Assembly: GCA_029721435.1 (NCBI GenBank)
Contig: CM056580.1
Span: 79,218,367 to 79,282,366, forward strand
Direction: 5' to 3'
Length of the DNA: 64,000 bases
From: Gymnothorax reevesii
Taxonomy: Eukaryota > Chordata > Actinopteri > Anguilliformes > Muraenidae
The notes beneath the pieces are model-generated. The model ran no database searches. It worked only from the letters and a program-made list of their open reading frames with translations, and was not told the DNA's origin. The position numbers and the translations under genes are program-made. Shown in pieces: positions 1 to 11,839 of the stretch; the stretch's first letter is position 1, and the number at the start of each line of letters is the position of its first letter.

Positions 1-356
1 TCAGTGTAGAGGGTCCTCCTCTGGACATATTTGATGCCTCACAGGCAGTGAAGAGATGGATGGAAGGGCAGAGAGCCAGGAGACTCAATTTTAAATCCTG
101 GCCTCCAGATATGGCATAAAACCAATGTAGTGGAAACCTTTGTTAATCAATGAACTCAAGACTCTCATATTGTTTAATAATTGTCATTTGTTGGAGACAG
201 TTGTATTATTAATGTGGAGTGTTAAATTGCAGTTTTTTAAACATTAAAAAATATATGTTGGTGCTTCTTAGATTTCGGTGTGTGCGTTCCTAAATTTTGG
301 CTCATGCTCCTAACTTTTTGAACTTGGGAGCGCAAAAAAGTTAATTTCGAGCCCTG
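1..356 (+). mobile_element. 3' end of a hAT transposon (truncated by window edge)
   Basis: Positions 3-119 read as an open frame SVEGPPLDIFDASQAVKRWM...NFKSWPPDMA ending in TAA, resembling the C-terminal dimerisation end of hAT transposases. The element then closes at GAGCCCTG (349-356), a hAT-style terminus (reverse complement CAGGGCTC). The 5' part lies outside. Confidence 0.5.
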
Positions 357-1143
357 ATCCATTAATGGAAATTAAACCTGTATCGTGTTAAGATCCAACC
401 ATATACTGTATAAATAAGATCCAGAAACAATGCTGCCTTCTCTGGACCTGAGCCCATTTAAGATGGACTGAGGTGAAGCAGAAAAATGTCATGTGGTCTG
501 ACCTATAAAAATGTGAAATTCTTTTTCAAAATCATGGATGCCGCATCCTCCATGCTAATGAGGAAAGGGACCAGCTTGTTATCAGTGCACAGTTCAAACG
601 CCAGCATCCATGATAATACTCGGGTGCATTAGTGCACATAGCATGGGTGAGTTGGACATCTGCAAAGACACCATTAATGCTGAACAATATATATACAGGT
701 TTTAGAGCAAAATCTAATACCATTCAGACACTTTTTCCTGAGAAGGTCATGGTTAATTTAACAAGACAATGCAGGACACTTCACTCTGCTCTTATTACAA
801 AAACATGGCTCCGTGGTAAGAGCCTAAAGGCCCAGTCACACAGCCGATCACGCACGAATCACTCACAAATCACGCACAGATTGGGTTTGTGCGTGCTTGT
901 GCGTTGAGAAATTGACCAATTTTTCGGGGTGTCGGGGGTAGAAATCTCGGACGAATCACGCATGAATCGCGCATGAACCACGCATGTATCACTTACAATC
1001 ACTGACATATCGCGCACGTCGACGCATAATAGCAAACACGGTGCAGTATTCCACGAACATTCGACGCACGCCCGACGCATGAATCACCGGCGGAGCACGC
1101 ACGAAAAACGCACCTTCGGCGTCACTATCGCTTCGGTTCAGCG

Positions 1144-1153
1144 CATATAAAAA
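1144..1153 (+). promoter_or_regulatory. TATA-like box inside the Harbinger-type element
   Basis: CATATAAAAA lies about 60 bp upstream of the ATG at 1210 with an intervening leader, a plausible core promoter for the element's residual ORF. Confidence 0.35.
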
Positions 1154-1209
1154 GCGGTGAACGACGGGAGTTCCTCAGTACCTTTCGCCAATCAAGAACA
1201 CTTCAAGAG

Positions 1210-1530
1210 ATGCCACCCAGGAAAGCTCGCTTGCCCTCAAAGACAAGGGTGCAGAAGAAGAAAGCTGCTGAAGAAGAAGTCCATGTAGATCCACCAGAAG
1301 CTGCTGCTGCTGAAAAACCTGCTGCTGGTGCTGCTGCTAGGAGGTCCCGTAGGTCTGGAATGGCAAAAGTGCCCGAAATGGCTGCTTTTATATGCCAAAA
1401 TACATACGTGAGTTGTCAGTGGTTCGTCAGTGGAACATCAGTGAATCATCAGTTTTCTGTCAGGCAGTCGTGCGTCGGAAATGCGTTTTCCGTCAGTGAT
1501 ATGTCAGTTATTCGTCAGTTTTATAATTGA
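1210..1530 (+). CDS. Short Lys/Ala/Glu-rich ORF in the Harbinger-type element
   Basis: 106 codons. It begins MPPRKARLPSKTRVQKKKAA, then AEEEVHVDPPEAAAAEKPAA and a basic RRSRRS segment; codons up to about 1395 look protein-like. After about MAAFICQN it runs into subterminal repeat sequence, so it appears to be the 5' end of an element gene joined to the right end by internal deletion. I do not recognise the protein; Harbinger elements usually carry a Myb-like DNA-binding gene, but no Myb domain is visible. Confidence 0.35.
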   Translation: MPPRKARLPSKTRVQKKKAAEEEVHVDPPEAAAAEKPAAGAAARRSRRSGMAKVPEMAAFICQNTYVSCQWFVSGTSVNHQFSVRQSCVGNAFSVSDMSVIRQFYN

Positions 1531-2398
1531 TTGTCAGTGGATGTCAGTGGAATGAACGTGATACGTGCGCGTTTCATGCGTGATATGAACGTGGGGCATC
1601 AGTGGACGAACGTGGACGTGCGCGGATTCAAACCAGTTCTGACGCATAAGCACTGACGGCCGACGAGTGTCCCGCGCATAGTTACGCATACTCGACGCAT
1701 AAACTACGCATGCCGACTCATGAATTACGCACACCAACGCACAGTTGTGCGTCGGAAAATTTTTGAACCGTTCAAAACTCAAAATCACGCACAAACCGCC
1801 TTCGACGCACATCCACTTACAATCACTGACAGTCCACGTTCGTTCCACCTACGAATTACGCATACGACGTACGCTCCGTGCAGAAACGAAAATCTTTGCG
1901 TAAGTCATGCGTAATTCATGCGTTTTCGCTGTGTGACTGGGCCTTAAGTGCCAAACTGCTCTGCCTTCGGTCCAGACCTGTCACCCACTGAAAATATTTG
2001 GTACATTGTGAAGCAAAAACTATGAAGAAGGAGGCTGCAAATTGTTGACCATCTAAAATCTGAAATCAAGCCAGAATAAAAAAAAAATTGCTTTCTGAAG
2101 TACAGCAGTAAGTCTCCTCAGTTCCCAAATGGATACAGTGTCGTAAAAAGATGAGGTAATGCAACACTGTGGTTAACATGCCCCAATTCTTACTTTTTTT
2201 AAATGAGTTGCAAGTATGAAATTTATGGTGAGCATATATTTATCAAGAAACAATAAAATTTCTCAGTTTCAATATTTGATATGCTGTATTGGTACTACAG
2301 TATTTTCAATTTAATATAGAGATTAAATGATTTGCAAATTATTACATTCTGTTTTTATTTGAATTTTACATGGTGTCATTTGGAAATGAAGTTGTTAG

Positions 2399-5300
2399 CT
2401 ACAACTTTTTTTTTGTTTTATTTACTAACAGATGAAATGTGAGCAGCTGTCGGTTGTTCAGAAAAAGGCGAACTCTATACATGGCATGTTGTCAGCACCG
2501 TATTGTACATCAGGGGGTTGGATCTGATTGGTTGAGGTGGAGGCTGTCTGCCTGACTTGCCTGACTTGCCTCCCAGGGAACAGGACTTCAGAACCGTGGC
2601 TCACCCAGAGCTCTGTAATAATACACTGATTGGGTTTGATTTGCACTCCGAGACCTTGGCTTAGCTTTTGAGGAAACTCATTTTCTACCAGGATGAGGTT
2701 TGCAATTCAATGTGTGCCATGAAGAGAGATAAAGTTAAAGAGAGGGGACAGAACATTTAATCTAGGGACAATTTCCTGATTTTCACAGAAACCAAATACA
2801 GTCAAAAAGAGAGAGATTGGAAGACTCTTTTCAAAAAGCTACTCTGTGTGTGGAGATGCAATTGCAGCAGGATTGATCGGCCACTCTGAGTAAGTGATCA
2901 CCTCTCATTATATGGTGGCGTAAGATTATTGATCAATTGGCTTCTTGTCTCTGGGGTGATTTTTCTCCGAGGGTTTATCCAGCACAATCGTGAGGCAGAA
3001 CCCCCCCCTCCGCACATACACTAACATAAAAATACAAAATTATACCATCAGCAAATTGCAATGCATTGACAATGAGTGAAAGAGTGAGATAAGGAAATGA
3101 TTCAATGAGCTTAAAATGGTCCCACAGTTGAGATGACCACTGTACATGAAAATGGTTGTTTTTACTTTTTAAAGTTTGACTCTACGCTGCCTTAACTATT
3201 ATGTTAACTGAACTTCAAATGACAAGTTGGTATCATTTTGAATAATTTTAAAATTACCTCAACTTTTCATCTAAAATTCAATTAACTTAAAATCTTAAAG
3301 CAGTTCAGACTATAGCTCTTAGAAGTTAAAACTACTACTTCATTTAACAGTTCATCACTCTTTATGTCTGTGCCCAGAACTGTTAGTTCTCCCATTACTC
3401 ACTCATCATCAGAAGCCTCATACAATTGTACAACACTTTTCTTCATATTTGAATTTATGCCATTGCTGAATTTAAACCCCTTGACATATAGCAGACACCA
3501 CTCTTACATACATGACAACAGAGCCATCATAGGACAGCATAACAGATCCCATTTCATTGACATCTATATTTTATATTTTGTGGGAAACAAAATTGCATCC
3601 TTGGCAACCTAAACACATCTCTTAATATGCCTTCCAGCATAACCAAGGGGACTATTTAGGCAGCTGTGTTTGCTGGGAACAAAAAAGGCTATTTATTCTT
3701 GTCAATTAGGAAAAAAATGCCCATTAAATTCTGGAATTCTTCATGAAAGATAACTTTCCTTTGTAAGTTGATAAAGTATCTGGCCATCTGAAAATGTAGT
3801 TTTAAATTTCTGTCTGGTTTTCTGCTCAGCTTCCTCATTTAAAGTAATTGAACTGTCTGTGTTTTGTACACAGACCTAATTTGTAATGTTTTTAAATGTT
3901 AATATTATGCAGATAATATGCATATAATTGCATAACAATGATATGCTGATTATCAATGATTATTAAAATGCTCAAATCACCTAGCACATCAATTTTTCCA
4001 GAGTAATTGCCATTAATGGAGAAGAGCTAAATTTCTCTCTGTAATAGAATCCAATGGCGTCATGAGGGCAATGAAGGACTATTAATGAAGGACTATCTAT
4101 CATCAGTTGTGAAGACCATTGGTGGAGTTTGGCATTTATGATTGGGGGGGTCACTGGAGGAGGGATTCCAGGGGACCTTACTGGCCACAAAGCAGGGGCT
4201 TTGGGGATTCTCCCCCAAGAAGATTTCTGCATTATTTAACCAAAAACTACACATATTTGCATCATGTAGACCATTGCCATTAGGTTGCTAGATGGCTGAA
4301 AAGACCTTTGTAATATTTGTTTTATTCTGTGATTGAGTTTGAAAGATTGATACAACGGATACGTAATGAAATAAGATCAGAATGCATGAGGTTATGTGTC
4401 GATGTTGAGAAGGTTCTGTGATTGAAGGCTTGCTTGGACACACGTGTTTTGTCTGCCTGACAAAAAGACACATTGTTACATTGACTGTACGTGTGCACCT
4501 ACTCACGTGTATGGCGGGTTATTTGTATCGAACACACCACGCAGAGCACGCAATACGTAGCTAGCTACCTGTACTTCGTTTTTGTCTGTAAATCAACTTA
4601 TTTGTATATAATTTGACAATGGCCGGCAAAAGGAGCCATTGGGAAGACTGTGAAATTAGACTCCCGAAGTCTCGATAGTTCAGGGTTAACGATAGCAAGT
4701 GAGAACAGGAGTGGTTTTTCTTCGTTTCGCCTCATTTTGTCAAAAGTACAGAACTAAAAATGCAAGAGAGAAAAGGGGCTAAGAATGGTCCAGGGTTAAG
4801 GATAGTACGGGGCTAAGAATAATACGGGGCTAAAGAAAACCAAGCGAGAAAAGGCCTATAGTCATTTTTGGCAATGTGTCAGTATTTAGTACTCAGTAAA
4901 TTGATTATTTGATTCTTAAACGGAAACAGTTTGAGAGTAGTGCTAGGCCTGATCCTGCATTAAAGGTGAAGTTGCCTACCCTAATTGACAGGTCTCTGTT
5001 TCTAAATATATTCCTAATAGAGTAAGTTTTGAACTCTGATAGCTCGAAATCGGCACATACGCCATTCATTTTCGTTCAGGCTTTTCCTGCCTAATTGGCG
5101 GGAAGACCTGTTTGGGAGACCCTTGTGCAGAGATGTGCAAATAAGCTTTGTTGAAGGGTTGTTGTACTTCATTATTCGCGACTTCTGCCGATGGTAATAA
5201 CTCTTGCAACAAACACATTATGACACTGAGGGTGAGTTTTTGGTTAATAAATGGCTTTATTTGGCTTTAGTGGGAATATCACTGCATGAGTTTTGCAGCA

Positions 5301-7697
5301 CAAACGGTCACAGTAGTTGAACAGGAAGTGACAGTAGTCACTCCGCCTGGTCATGTGATGATGTGAGTAAAGCTGGCGCCTTTCTTTAGTTGTTCTGATC
5401 ATGGTTAAGGCAGTTAACATTTTATGACACCCAACAAGCACTTTCCATCGTATAACCCATCCCAGAGTTATTTTTCAAGTTCCTAAAATCAGGCCATGCA
5501 AATGGCTGCCCATAGATTGATTCGCGTGTCTACTGATGAAGCAGATGGGCAGGGGAAAGGCAGCATGTTCAATTAGTTACCCCAGTATCTCAGAGCCAGA
5601 CCCATTGCAATCCATTCAACCTGTTTCCACCCAAACTATAAAAAAACAGCCAATAGGATAGAACAAACTAATATTAATATACTATATTCTCCAATTACTA
5701 AAGCAGCTCCCTCTTTCTAGTGCCCTCCATTTTGGCTCAAGTTGAGCTCATTTCCACGAATGCCAGGTGTTACACGATTCTTTTGTTTACACGTTTGAGC
5801 GAATCCTTATCAGCAATACTGCACCATCTGTCCATTACATCACAATATGTGTGCATCTGTGATCTGCAGCTCTCTTACAGTGTTGTAAGAGTCTGACTCA
5901 CCTGGGCAAACTCGGGCCACCTATTCTGTGCCCTGACAAGACTCCAGTAAAGGAAAACTCTCACCAATCACCAGGACCTTCCCTTCCACTGGAGAAACCT
6001 AATTCTAGATCATCAGCCTCTTCTTCCATAAGACTGATCACGGATCAGTGAGGAGTGCTGATAGAATGCAGCTCCATGATCCATGTTACTGGGCAGGGCT
6101 ATGACAATCTTGGCTGTCATTGTCTTATTAATACCAAACAAAGACTGTTCTCTGAAGCTATGCCCGTTTTTGCATTTCTTAAACCTCACTCTTCATCACC
6201 AGTGGTGGATGCTGTTTTTTGGCCACACCCTCTGTTACCATTTTTGCAAGGGTAACTAATGAAAACTCAGCCTTCTGTGCTCTACATATGATGAATTTTC
6301 CAATTTCATGGGACCTCTTCCTTACAGAAAAGGTTGCAAAATTGGTCAATTTGGCAAACCTTAAGTGTGTGTCTACTCAGACAGACGAATCAATCAATAG
6401 GCAGTCTTGTTCTCAATCAAACACAAAGAAATAAACAAAAAAGAACAATACATTTAATAGCAGCATACTTTAATTCATTTCTATAATTTCATTCCTGGAA
6501 GAGCATCCTTTTTTCCAGCAACAGACATATTTGCCACCTCTAAGACTAACTTACTAAGCTCTACCCAGAACAATCATACCCTTCTGTAGTTCTACTTGAC
6601 TTTGGCTTTAACCAACGTGCTAGGACCATCACATTGAAAGAGAGGAAGAGAAAGATTGAAACATTCAACATCATCTAAACGTCAACTTATCCATGGTTAT
6701 ATCATGCTTTTGATAGAAATGGAAAGAGATGGAAAGAAAACATGAGAAAGACAAACAAATGGATGGGACATGCTGTTCCTTTCTTGTTTCTATGGGTGAC
6801 TGATAGCAAGAGGGAAGGCAACAGCGAGAAAGAGGGGGATCACATTTTTAATAGGCAAGATGTGTCCTCTGTGTTTCATTTGCGAAAAATGTAATCCATA
6901 GTAAAATAATCCAAAGTAATCCACAGAAAGAGCTTTAGCTAGCATTCCCCATATCAATGCCAGTTACTCAAGAACTCCTCTCCCGGTATTTATCCAGAAC
7001 CAGTGTGAAGCACAGACTATTCACAGTTGATATTTATTACCATAAGGATACGCTTTGACATAAGTTTCCATGAGTACTATTTCTAATACTTTTGAAACCA
7101 CTTATTATTATTATTATTATTATTAGTATTATTTAAATAATCTAATAGCACCTTAAAATGGACCAGGTGTGGTTGGTCACTGTTGTTGTAATCTGCATGC
7201 ATTCAGTCATCTCAGTGCCACTCAAGGGTGGCAATTTCAAAATTCTCAGTTTCAGAAACATACTTCACATTGCTTGGATTTCAAACATACAGAGACAATA
7301 TAGTAGAAAAATAAGGGATGTTTCATTTGACCCATGCATTTCTGTCTGACTCATATCCTGACAAACGTTTCTTCACTCCTAACTGACTGGATCAAACTAA
7401 ATTCACTTATAACCCTCTCTAAATGCCTTAGCTTTGCAAATTAGAGACGGTCTCTCAGTGCGTTGTGCGTTCAGGTAAAATAACCTGTTATACTTTGTGT
7501 TCGTGTGCTAGGACATTAAAGTGCCTCTTTCTAAACCTGACATGCGTCTACAAGGCAGTAAAACGGCCGGACCCCTCCTTTCCCATGATAGTTTTTCAGA
7601 AGTTTACTTTGCACATTCAAGCTTCGAAATATGGATTCTTTATGATCAACACCGCTCAGCAGAAATACTACGACAGAAGACTGTGCTTGTGTGTATA
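2399..7697. other. Noncoding, no recognisable gene
   Basis: AT-rich sequence with only short chance ORFs. It includes a (TTA)n tract near 7105-7130. At 4670-4860 several short GGGTTAA(C/G)GATAG and GGGGCTAAGAATA phrases recur. A short start MAGKRSHWEDCEIRLPKSR-stop at 4618-4677 is not supported by any context. Confidence 0.5.
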
Positions 7698-7698
7698 A

Positions 7699-7720
7699 TG
7701 TGTGTGTGTGTGTGTGTGTT
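7699..7720. repeat. (TG)n microsatellite
   Basis: About eleven TG units just downstream of the internexin-like stop codon, probably in its 3' UTR. Confidence 0.85.
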
Positions 7721-7844
7721 TCTGCGTGCTAGCACATGTGCGTGTGCGGAGAGAAGTAGAGATGGAATGATTGGGTCCGTATGAGTGAATGAGTGAGTGA
7801 TTTGGTCTGATGGAAGGGATTGAGGGCAGGATAATGAGAGCAGT

Positions 7845-8238
7845 TTAGCTCTTGCTGGTCTTGGCAGGAACAGCTTCCTTCTTCTTGTCCTTTTCTTCTT
7901 CTTTCTTTTTCTGAGGCTGCTCCTCCTCCTCCTCCTCCTCTTCCTCTTCATCTTCCTCCTCCTCTCCTTCCTCCTGGTCATCCCCCTCTTCTCCTTCCTC
8001 TCCTTCCTCCCCTGCTTCCTCTTCACCCTCTTCAGCCTCCTCTTCCTCTTCCTCCTTCTCTTCTTCCTCCTCGTCTCCCTCCTCGGCCTCCTCGGGCTTT
8101 GCATCGACCTTCCTGTAGGGTGCGCTAGCGCTCAGGTGGTATGAGCGCCCAGAAGAATAGGAGAAGCTAGAATAACCAGCCTGGAGCATAGCCCCACCCA
8201 CTGTGCTCAAACGACACTCCTCCCCCTCCAGTAACTTC
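7845..8238 (-). CDS. ina: ina-like exon 4: rod end and Glu-rich tail
   Basis: Begins by completing the split Arg codon, then [15 protein letters not shown], a Ser/Tyr-rich segment ([14 protein letters not shown]), a long Glu/Gly/Asp-rich run, and a Lys-rich end AVPAKTSKS before TAA at 7847-7845. The run is built from GAG/GAA codons and looks like an expandable coding low-complexity tract. A single-exon tail fits INA; NEFL splits its tail with a further intron. A possible polyadenylation signal (AATAAA, minus) lies at 7038-7033, about 0.8 kb downstream; unproven. Confidence 0.93.
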
Positions 8239-11200
8239 CTAAAAGAGCGAGAGAAAAAGAGAAGGAGAGGAGGGTAAGAGAAGGAGGGAGAGAAGGAGGC
8301 AGAGAAATACCTGAGTACATAGAGAATGACAAAAGTCATGATGGTCTCCACATCACCCGTATTCCTTAGAGGCATTTGCTGTATGTGTTGAGCCTGCTGA
8401 ATGCTGTTACCTCCACCAAGGACGTTATGTCTTTGCTTCCGTGACAACCATGTCACTTCGTTCCGTCAGTCATCTGTCTGTCTGTCAGTCTGTTTGTTAG
8501 CAGGATATCTCAGAAACAGCTGCATAGATTTCAACTAAACTTTGCAGGATGTTACAGTAGTGCAAGAGGAACAAGTGATTAAATTTAGGCACATCTAGGC
8601 CAAAGTACAGCTGAGATATAGGCCAAAGATCAAATCCACCTATGCTGGCAGAGATATGGGCTCTCGCGAGTCCAGCTCTTGTTCAATTTGTGTTGCACTG
8701 AAGTATGCACGCATTGATCACTTCATTAGATTTGCCTGCATTTTCATGGGATGAATAACTCCTCCAATAAACAAATCTGGTGCATCAACTCAAAACATGC
8801 ATCATGTTGACATGGTGAAGTGGTTTCTTTACCTTTTTTTTGCCTGACAAAACATTAGAATGGACCATTAGATGTCACTATGGCCATAATATAATTGCGG
8901 GTGCCAGAAAATGATTATAAAAAGATTGTAGATTGCTCTACAGTCTCTGGGGTTTGCAGAGAACTGTGGGATACATCACAAACCTCTAGTGAGCGGAGGT
9001 TGTGCAGCTGAAAACATCTAATTAATTAATGAGAGAGATCAGAGGAGAATGGGCACAGTCAAATCATTAGAATGGACAAAACATTAGAATGGGCTGCCAT
9101 TTGAGTCTGTTTGCCTTCTGGTTTCAATTCTTATTGATCACTTGCTTTTGGATTTCACATTTGTTTTTTTACTGCATTCTGCTCGGCTGGTTTTTTTGGA
9201 TTTCTGCCCATCTTACGGCTCTGATTTCTACCCATTGATTTTGCACAGCAATACCACCTCTGGTCTGCCTCAGATTCTGATTTTGGTTTCACAAAACTGC
9301 ATGAAACTTGCGCTATTGTCTGTGCCTGAGTCCTGAGCACTATCACTACCATTCTGAACGTGTAATTAGCCCAGTGGTTCTCAAACTCGGTCCTGGCGCC
9401 CCACTGTGAATGCTTGTTATTGTTCTGACCACAGTTGCGATCTTAGGACTTAAACAAGCTGTTGATTTACCTTAATTAGGTGCGTTCATGTTTAGAGCAG
9501 TTATTTGTCCTCTTAAGCTACATTTGACACATCTGCACATGCCATGAAGAACTAAAATTTCATATCCACAATGAGATATGTTAGAAACCAGAATGAATAA
9601 CTGCAGAGGGATACAATTTGACCAAACCCTTAATCAAATTAAACAATCAATAGGTTCCTCACATGGTTGCAAAAACCAACAATTTATTTGGCAAACAGTA
9701 AAGTCACATCTCTTTCATTTCATGTTCATTTTATTAAGTTTAGGCAAATAATTTTGAAAGAATTCAAAACACCTGTGTTCAGCAAACCAATTTGGAGCTT
9801 ACTGAGTTTCTCAGTCTAGTTTGATCTGTTTAGAAATGTTTTTTACCTGCAAATCCTCACAATATGGAAAAATAAGCAAAACATGTTTGAGGGTTTTTAT
9901 TCTTCTTGACACAGTGGATATGTCCATAAAAATGCAGCTAAAGGTGGCAAATAACTGCTCTAAACATGGAATGCAGTTAAGACAAATCAACACCTTGTTA
10001 AAAATCGAACAAAAACCAACATACACAGTGGGGCGCCAGGAACGAGTTTCAGAACCACTGAATTAACCAAACAATAATTCACTCATCAGCAAAGACTAAT
10101 CTGTAGACTGACAGGCCAATGTATTCTTAGCTGGCATTATTGTTTTTTGCATCAGAAAGTTATCAGGCATTTTCCTGTCCAGATTAATGATGACATAAAC
10201 AGTCAATATGTTCTTCAAAGATTCTGGATTCCTTTATCTCATAAAAGGACATATAATTGTTAGTTAGAGGCTTAAGTGACACCAGTTTGCACCAATGTTC
10301 ATGATTCAATGCACTTACGATGTTTCCCATTTCAAATAATCTGTTTTTAACACTGAAAACATTTTGAAGATGCGCCACCTTAAAATAAATTACACAGCTG
10401 AGAAAATGCTAAGAAAGGAGATGAAATCGTTGCGTTGGTTGTGCATTAATTATTTGTATTATCATGTGTATTGCATTTAAATTGTCAGACTATCCTATTA
10501 ATGATTACACTTATTTCTTAATAATTTTGTAATCATTATATGCTTACACATCACTCTTGATTATTCAGTATTGTTTGATAATCAGGTGGTCTTGTATGGG
10601 AACAGGTTGAGAACAATTACGCATTGAAAGGTTAGAGGCCTCAATACCTCTGATGGCATGCCACAGAAAATCTGTTGGAAAATCTGTGGGGGCATTTGGG
10701 ATGGAGGGGTTAAAGTTTTAGACTGATCAACCTAATGAAGTAGGTCGTGAATGTGGATTAATGTTTACAAATCAGATACTGTTTTTTTTTTTTTTTTACA
10801 CTCTGAAGGTGAATAAAATAAAAATTGACAGCATAATATCGCCTCAAACTAATGGAAAAGCAATAATTTAATTGTCTATTTGTGATAGACAATTAAATGA
10901 TGATGCAAGTGGCAATTTTTACTTGCACAGCAGTCCTAACTATGCAACAAAAATCAATGATAAGCTAATTTACCAAGTTGGTGCCCTTCCTACCTACTCA
11001 TCAGGAAACCCCTCATTGTTTTATTCTTACAATGAGGCTCAAAATAATTTTTCCTAATAGCAGCACACTTAAAAACATATACTTAAGAACATTAGAAAGC
11101 ATTAAGATTTAATTTAAGATACACTTTAATTTGTCCTCTCTATTTGACCCATCCCATTGTTAGGAGCCACAGAGCAGAGCCCGGGGACCAACTCCAGTTC

Positions 11201-11769
11201 TACAGTCAGTTCCTTGGTCAGGGGTACTGGTAGGAACATTCCTATGATGCGTGTTTTTGGAGGTGGGGGAAACCAGAGGAAACCCCCGTGAACACGGGGA
11301 GAACATGCAAACTCCACACAGAAAGGTTCCAGGCCAGATTTGATCCCACAATCTTCTTTCTGTGAGGTGGCAGTGCTAACCACTACTCAACCGACAAAAC
11401 AATATAAAGTGTAATTTAATGTAATAATTTTATGAAAATTATGACAATATTCTTACCTGTAGGCAGCAATCTCGATGTCCAGAGCCATCTTGACATTGAG
11501 CAGGTCCTGATACTCGCGCAGGTGGCGAGACATCTCTCCCTTAGTGCTGCGCAGTGCATTCTCAAGCTGCTGGATGGTATCCTACAGGAGAGACCCATCC
11601 ATAACCAGAGTCAAGGGACCACATATGCTGGTAACGAATAGTACATCACCCACATACTGTACATATTTAAGATGGTCACCCTCTGCAATCCACATAGAAA
11701 AATCAAATGACCCTAGCTGGCACATGCAAATGCAGAATACATACAACACCCATACACAAATGCAATCAT

Positions 11770-11839
<70 letters not shown>

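Larger units (their letters stand above)
828..1944. mobile_element. PIF/Harbinger-type nonautonomous element (TSD TAA)
   Basis: Inverted termini AGGCCCAGTCACACAGC / GCTGTGTGACTGGGCCT flank 1117 bp. The target is duplicated as TAA at 825-827 and 1945-1947, the 3-bp TWA type expected of Harbinger. Both subterminal regions are packed with variants of ACGCATGAATCACGCA in opposing orientations. An internal promoter and short ORF (1210-1530) are described separately. Confidence 0.75.
357..2398 (+). pseudogene. Tc1/mariner-like DDE transposon relic, split by a Harbinger-type insertion
   Basis: Fragments on both sides of 828-1944 make up one decayed plus-strand DDE transposase. After the insertion the frame reads GPDLSPTENIWYIVKQKL, the third catalytic block of Tc1-type enzymes. 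The tail to about 2398 resembles a common fish DNA-transposon 3' end. Many stops; not functional. The superfamily assignment beyond DDE is uncertain. Confidence 0.55.

Noticed and set aside
7646..8104. 152-codon Arg/Lys-rich frame on the minus strand
   Set aside because: Alternative-frame shadow of the Glu-rich tail of the internexin-like gene.
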